A DNA stretch of 8,288 nt from an uncultured bacterium (GTDB taxonomy: Bacteria > Planctomycetota > UBA1135 > UBA2386), in assembly GCA_938003515.1 (NCBI GenBank), contig CALKYL010000457.1, forward strand, positions 1-8,288, written 5' to 3'. The translations under genes and the position numbers were made by a program. Numbering within the stretch: the first letter of the stretch is position 1; every line of letters starts with the position of its first letter. Below the pieces are notes generated by a model. The model was not told the origin of the DNA. It searched no databases and saw only the letters and a program-made list of their open reading frames with translations. Of this stretch, positions 6,271-8,288 are shown in pieces.

Positions 6271-7779
6271 ATGAAAGGTGACAGCCCCGATTCTCCCCTC
6301 GACGTCCTGGTCGTCGGCGGCGGCCCCTGCGGCACCGCGGCCGCGTGGCGCGCCCACGAGCTCGGCCTTTCGACGCTCGTGATCGACCGCGACTGCGTCT
6401 TGAGCATCGTCAAGGAGTGGGGGGACCACCAGCCGGAGCCGAAGGACGTCGACGCCGACTACGGCGACCTGACCGACCTGCGCTTCCCGGAGGGCGGCCC
6501 CCTCGTCTCGCAGCTGCCGTACGAGGACCAGACGCCGGCGAACCAGCTCTACGAGCGCTGGATGAAGGTCTACGACGACAACGGCGTGCCCTACCGCAAC
6601 GGCGTGGAGCTCGGCGGCTGCGAGCGGCTGCCCGACGGCACGCTGGCCGCCGAGTGCATGGAGCTCAACACGCAGGCGAAGACCAAGGTCTACGCGAAGA
6701 ACATCGTGCTCGCTCTCGGCAGCGGCCAGCCCGCCAAGGTGCGTGTCATGGGCGACGGCCTCGGCATCCGCTACAAGCTCGGCGACGCCAACGAATACGT
6801 CGGGGCGCCGGCGTGCGTCGTCGGCGGCGGCATGTCGGCCGCCGAGGCGGTCGTCGCGATCGCGATGGCCAAGGCCAAGGCCAAGGACGACTCGGACATC
6901 TTCTGGTGCTACCGCGGCCGCGGCATGCCCAAGGTCGCGCAGGGCAAGGCTCTCGCGAGCAAGTTCTACGAGGCCTGGACCGGCGGCAACATCCGCTACC
7001 TGCCGCTCAGCGAGCCGCTCGCGGTGTTCAAGGACGACAAGGGCAACGACCTCGTCGCGGTCAAGACGCGCCGGCTGCAGCCGCCGAACCAGCCGCCCGA
7101 GCTGCTCTGCTACGAGTTCGAGAAGAAGCAGGTGCTCGCGTTCATCGGGTCCGAGCGGCCGACCGAGCTGCTCGGCTCGATGGGCATCCACGAGTTCGAG
7201 CTCGCCGACGCGCCGAAGAAGAAGCGCCTCGCGGTGACCGCGCTCAACGAGTCGCAGCAGCCGAACGTCTTCATGGCCGGCGGTCTCCTGCACCCGGCCT
7301 ACCTGCAGACCAACGACTTCCGGCCCGAGGCGCTGCAGTCGACGCTGAAGGAGTACTCGACCTGCTTCAAGCTGGCGATGATCGAAGGCGTCGCGATCGT
7401 CGAGACGATCAAGCAGCGGCTCGAGGGCGGCAGCGACGAGGCGATCCGCGCCGAGCGGCTCAAGATCCGCCAGACGATGGTCGCGCCCGCGAAGTCGTCC
7501 CCGGCGCCGGCGGCGGCGCCCGCGCCCGCTCCCGCGCCGGAGCCGCAGTTCGGCGGCGCGTTCGTGCACATCGGTCCCGGGGAGCACCCCGCCAAGCAGG
7601 ACTGGTTCTTCCCGGTCGGCACCAGCGTCGTCGGGCGCAGCGGCGGGCGCGTCGTGCTCGGCAGTGACACGCTGCTGCGCGACCCGCACGCCGCGTTCCA
7701 GATCGACGTCGAGGACGCCGTCGGCGTCGCGCATCAGGTCCAGAGCATCACGCCGAGCCTGGAGGAGGAAGAGCTGTGA
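6271..7779 (+). CDS. FAD/NAD(P)-binding flavoprotein oxidoreductase with Pro/Ala linker and FHA-like tail
   Basis: This is a 502-residue soluble protein with two Rossmann dinucleotide sites. The first is LDVLVVGGGPCGTAAAWRA (10-28), with the FAD-ribose acid at Asp39 (TLVIDRD). The second is CVVGGGMSAAEAVVAIA (182-198) for NAD(P)H. YAKNIVLALGSG (141-152) is the usual strand before the second domain. The layout resembles the thioredoxin reductase/YpdA-like pyridine nucleotide-disulfide group. It lacks a CxxC redox pair, so it is not a thioredoxin reductase. The late FAD motif reads VFMAGG (333-338), where the family usually has an Asp. A Pro/Ala linker (about 407-426) leads to a tail with VGRSGGRVVLGSDTLLRDPHAAF (453-475) that resembles an FHA core but ends early. 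With no signal peptide it should be cytosolic, passing electrons between NAD(P)H and an unidentified partner. The start is ATG 6271; TTG 6265 in frame is possible. Neither has a Shine-Dalgarno sequence. The stop overlaps the CBS gene. Confidence 0.88.
   Translation: MKGDSPDSPLDVLVVGGGPCGTAAAWRAHELGLSTLVIDRDCVLSIVKEWGDHQPEPKDVDADYGDLTDLRFPEGGPLVSQLPYEDQTPANQLYERWMKVYDDNGVPYRNGVELGGCERLPDGTLAAECMELNTQAKTKVYAKNIVLALGSGQPAKVRVMGDGLGIRYKLGDANEYVGAPACVVGGGMSAAEAVVAIAMAKAKAKDDSDIFWCYRGRGMPKVAQGKALASKFYEAWTGGNIRYLPLSEPLAVFKDDKGNDLVAVKTRRLQPPNQPPELLCYEFEKKQVLAFIGSERPTELLGSMGIHEFELADAPKKKRLAVTALNESQQPNVFMAGGLLHPAYLQTNDFRPEALQSTLKEYSTCFKLAMIEGVAIVETIKQRLEGGSDEAIRAERLKIRQTMVAPAKSSPAPAAAPAPAPAPEPQFGGAFVHIGPGEHPAKQDWFFPVGTSVVGRSGGRVVLGSDTLLRDPHAAFQIDVEDAVGVAHQVQSITPSLEEEEL
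7761..7769 (+). promoter_or_regulatory. Strong ribosome binding site of the CBS gene, inside the flavoprotein C-terminus
   Basis: GGAGGAGGA encodes the Glu-rich end of the flavoprotein and contains GGAGG (7764-7768) seven bases before the GTG at 7776. It is the strongest Shine-Dalgarno sequence in the window and decides the GTG start of the CBS protein. Confidence 0.8.
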
Positions 7780-8180
7780 CGGAGAGAAGGGTGATTCGCG
7801 TCTCCGACGTGATGGAGCGCCGCTTCGCGACGATCGACGGGGTGGCGACCGTCGCCGAAGCCCTGACAGTGCTCGTCGAGAGCGACAGCAACTTCCTGAT
7901 CGTCGCCAAGCGCCACGACGACGACGAGTTCGGCATCGTGATGGTCGCCGACATCGCCAAGCACGTGCTGGCGCGCAATCGGTCGCCCGAGCGCACCAAC
8001 GTCTACGAGATCATGTCGAAGCCGGTGCTGTGCGTTCCGTCGCGGATGGACATCCGCTACTGCGCGCGCCTGTTCGAGCGGTTCGGCATCTCGACCGCGC
8101 CCGTGGTGGACGGCGGCACGATCGAGGGCGTCGTCTCGTACGACCAGCTCGTGCTGAAGGGGCTCGCCCAGTCGGCCTGA
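7776..8180 (+). CDS. Two-CBS-domain protein (Bateman module)
   Basis: This is a stand-alone protein of 134 residues made of one CBS pair. CBS1 covers about residues 9-64 (VSDVMERRFATIDGVATVAEAL, then FGIVMVADIAKHVL). CBS2 covers about 76-128 (VYEIMSKPVLCVPSRMDIRYCARLF, then TAPVVDGGTIEGVVSYDQLV). Such pairs bind adenine nucleotides or related ligands (AMP, ATP, NAD, S-adenosylmethionine) in the cleft and regulate a partner protein. No catalytic or DNA-binding domain is attached. The GTG start overlaps the flavoprotein stop as GTGA and has a strong ribosome binding site, so translation is probably coupled and the two products are made in fixed proportion. The natural inference is that it senses energy or redox charge for the flavoprotein or the cytochrome pathway. 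The ligand cannot be told from the sequence. Confidence 0.92.
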   Translation: MTERRVIRVSDVMERRFATIDGVATVAEALTVLVESDSNFLIVAKRHDDDEFGIVMVADIAKHVLARNRSPERTNVYEIMSKPVLCVPSRMDIRYCARLFERFGISTAPVVDGGTIEGVVSYDQLVLKGLAQSA

Positions 8181-8185
8181 GTCGC

Positions 8186-8210
8186 CCGCGCCGCGCGGTT
8201 CGCGGCGCGG
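8186..8210 (+). terminator. Perfect 10-bp hairpin between convergent genes, probable (bidirectional) terminator
   Basis: CCGCGCCGCG (8186-8195) and CGCGGCGCGG (8201-8210) are exact inverted copies around the loop CGGTT. The structure begins five bases after the CBS stop and ends eight bases before the stop of the leftward gene at the right edge. It is placed to end both operons. There is no T tract on either strand, so it may stop polymerase by the strength of the stem, work with Rho, or mainly protect the 3' end. Confidence 0.65.
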
Positions 8211-8218
8211 CCCCTGGC

Positions 8219-8288
8219 TCACACGACGAGGACCCGGGCCCCCTCGCCCTTGCCCTGCGCGAGATCGCGCAGGACGAGGTTCGCGTCC
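8219..8288 (-). CDS. C-terminal 22 residues of a leftward gene of unknown product (runs off the right edge)
   Basis: Reading leftward from the right edge, an open frame gives DANLVLRDLAQGKGEGARVL followed by VV and a TGA at 8221-8219. Almost every codon ends in G or C, as in the other genes of the window. The frame stops just before the hairpin at 8186-8210, where the end of a convergent gene would be expected. The piece is too short to assign to a family, and I do not recognise it. The frame could be chance in GC-rich DNA, but its position and codon pattern argue for a real gene end. Confidence 0.5.
   Translation of the reverse strand, partial: DANLVLRDLAQGKGEGARVLVV

Noticed and set aside
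6866..6890. Short tandem repeat of AAGGCC in the flavoprotein gene.
   Set aside because: Only about three units are present, encoding a Lys-Ala stretch in a helix. It is ordinary coding sequence rather than a functional repeat.
7620..7779. A frameshift truncating the FHA-like tail of the flavoprotein.
   Set aside because: The other frames near the end do not continue an FHA pattern. The stop forms a neat GTGA overlap with a strong ribosome binding site for the next gene, which indicates a natural end.

Overview
The window is very GC-rich bacterial DNA with strong G/C preference at third codon positions. It carries six genes or gene fragments, and no stretch longer than about 160 bases lacks a gene. 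I see no tRNA, rRNA, CRISPR array or insertion sequence. A ClpC-type chaperone start, an ECF42-type sigma factor with its DGPF partner, and a very large multiheme cytochrome c fused to LVIVD repeats suggest a metabolically complex high-GC environmental bacterium. Planctomycetota is my best guess, with Myxococcota or Acidobacteriota as alternatives. This taxonomic call is inference.

The left third (about 1-2052) reads leftward: a DGPF/YCII-like protein (2052-1684), then an ECF42-type sigma factor with a C-terminal TPR-like extension (1643-363), then the N-terminal 100 codons of a ClpC-like AAA+ chaperone that runs off the left edge (301-1). A candidate ECF42 promoter (TGTCGA, 17 bases, CGTC) sits about 59 bases upstream of the DGPF start. 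It suggests that the sigma factor drives its own operon. The clpC-like gene appears to have its own -10 element almost on top of its start codon.

The 155-base gap 2053-2207 is a divergent promoter region. To its right is a rightward three-gene operon. The first gene encodes an exported 1331-residue decaheme cytochrome c ending in an LVIVD beta-propeller (2208-6203). The second encodes a cytosolic two-dinucleotide-site flavoprotein oxidoreductase with a Pro/Ala linker and a short FHA-like tail (6271-7779). The third encodes a two-CBS-domain protein (7776-8180) that overlaps the flavoprotein stop codon by four bases. A perfect 10-bp hairpin (8186-8210) closes the operon. Beyond it the last 22 codons of a leftward gene enter from the right edge.

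The rightward operon is the most interesting part. It pairs an extracytoplasmic multiheme electron carrier or enzyme with a cytosolic pyridine-nucleotide flavoprotein and an adenylate-sensing (CBS) module. No membrane subunit that would connect the two compartments is encoded in the window. I do not recognise this combination as a named, characterised system. Its substrate and electron-flow direction cannot be read from the sequence.
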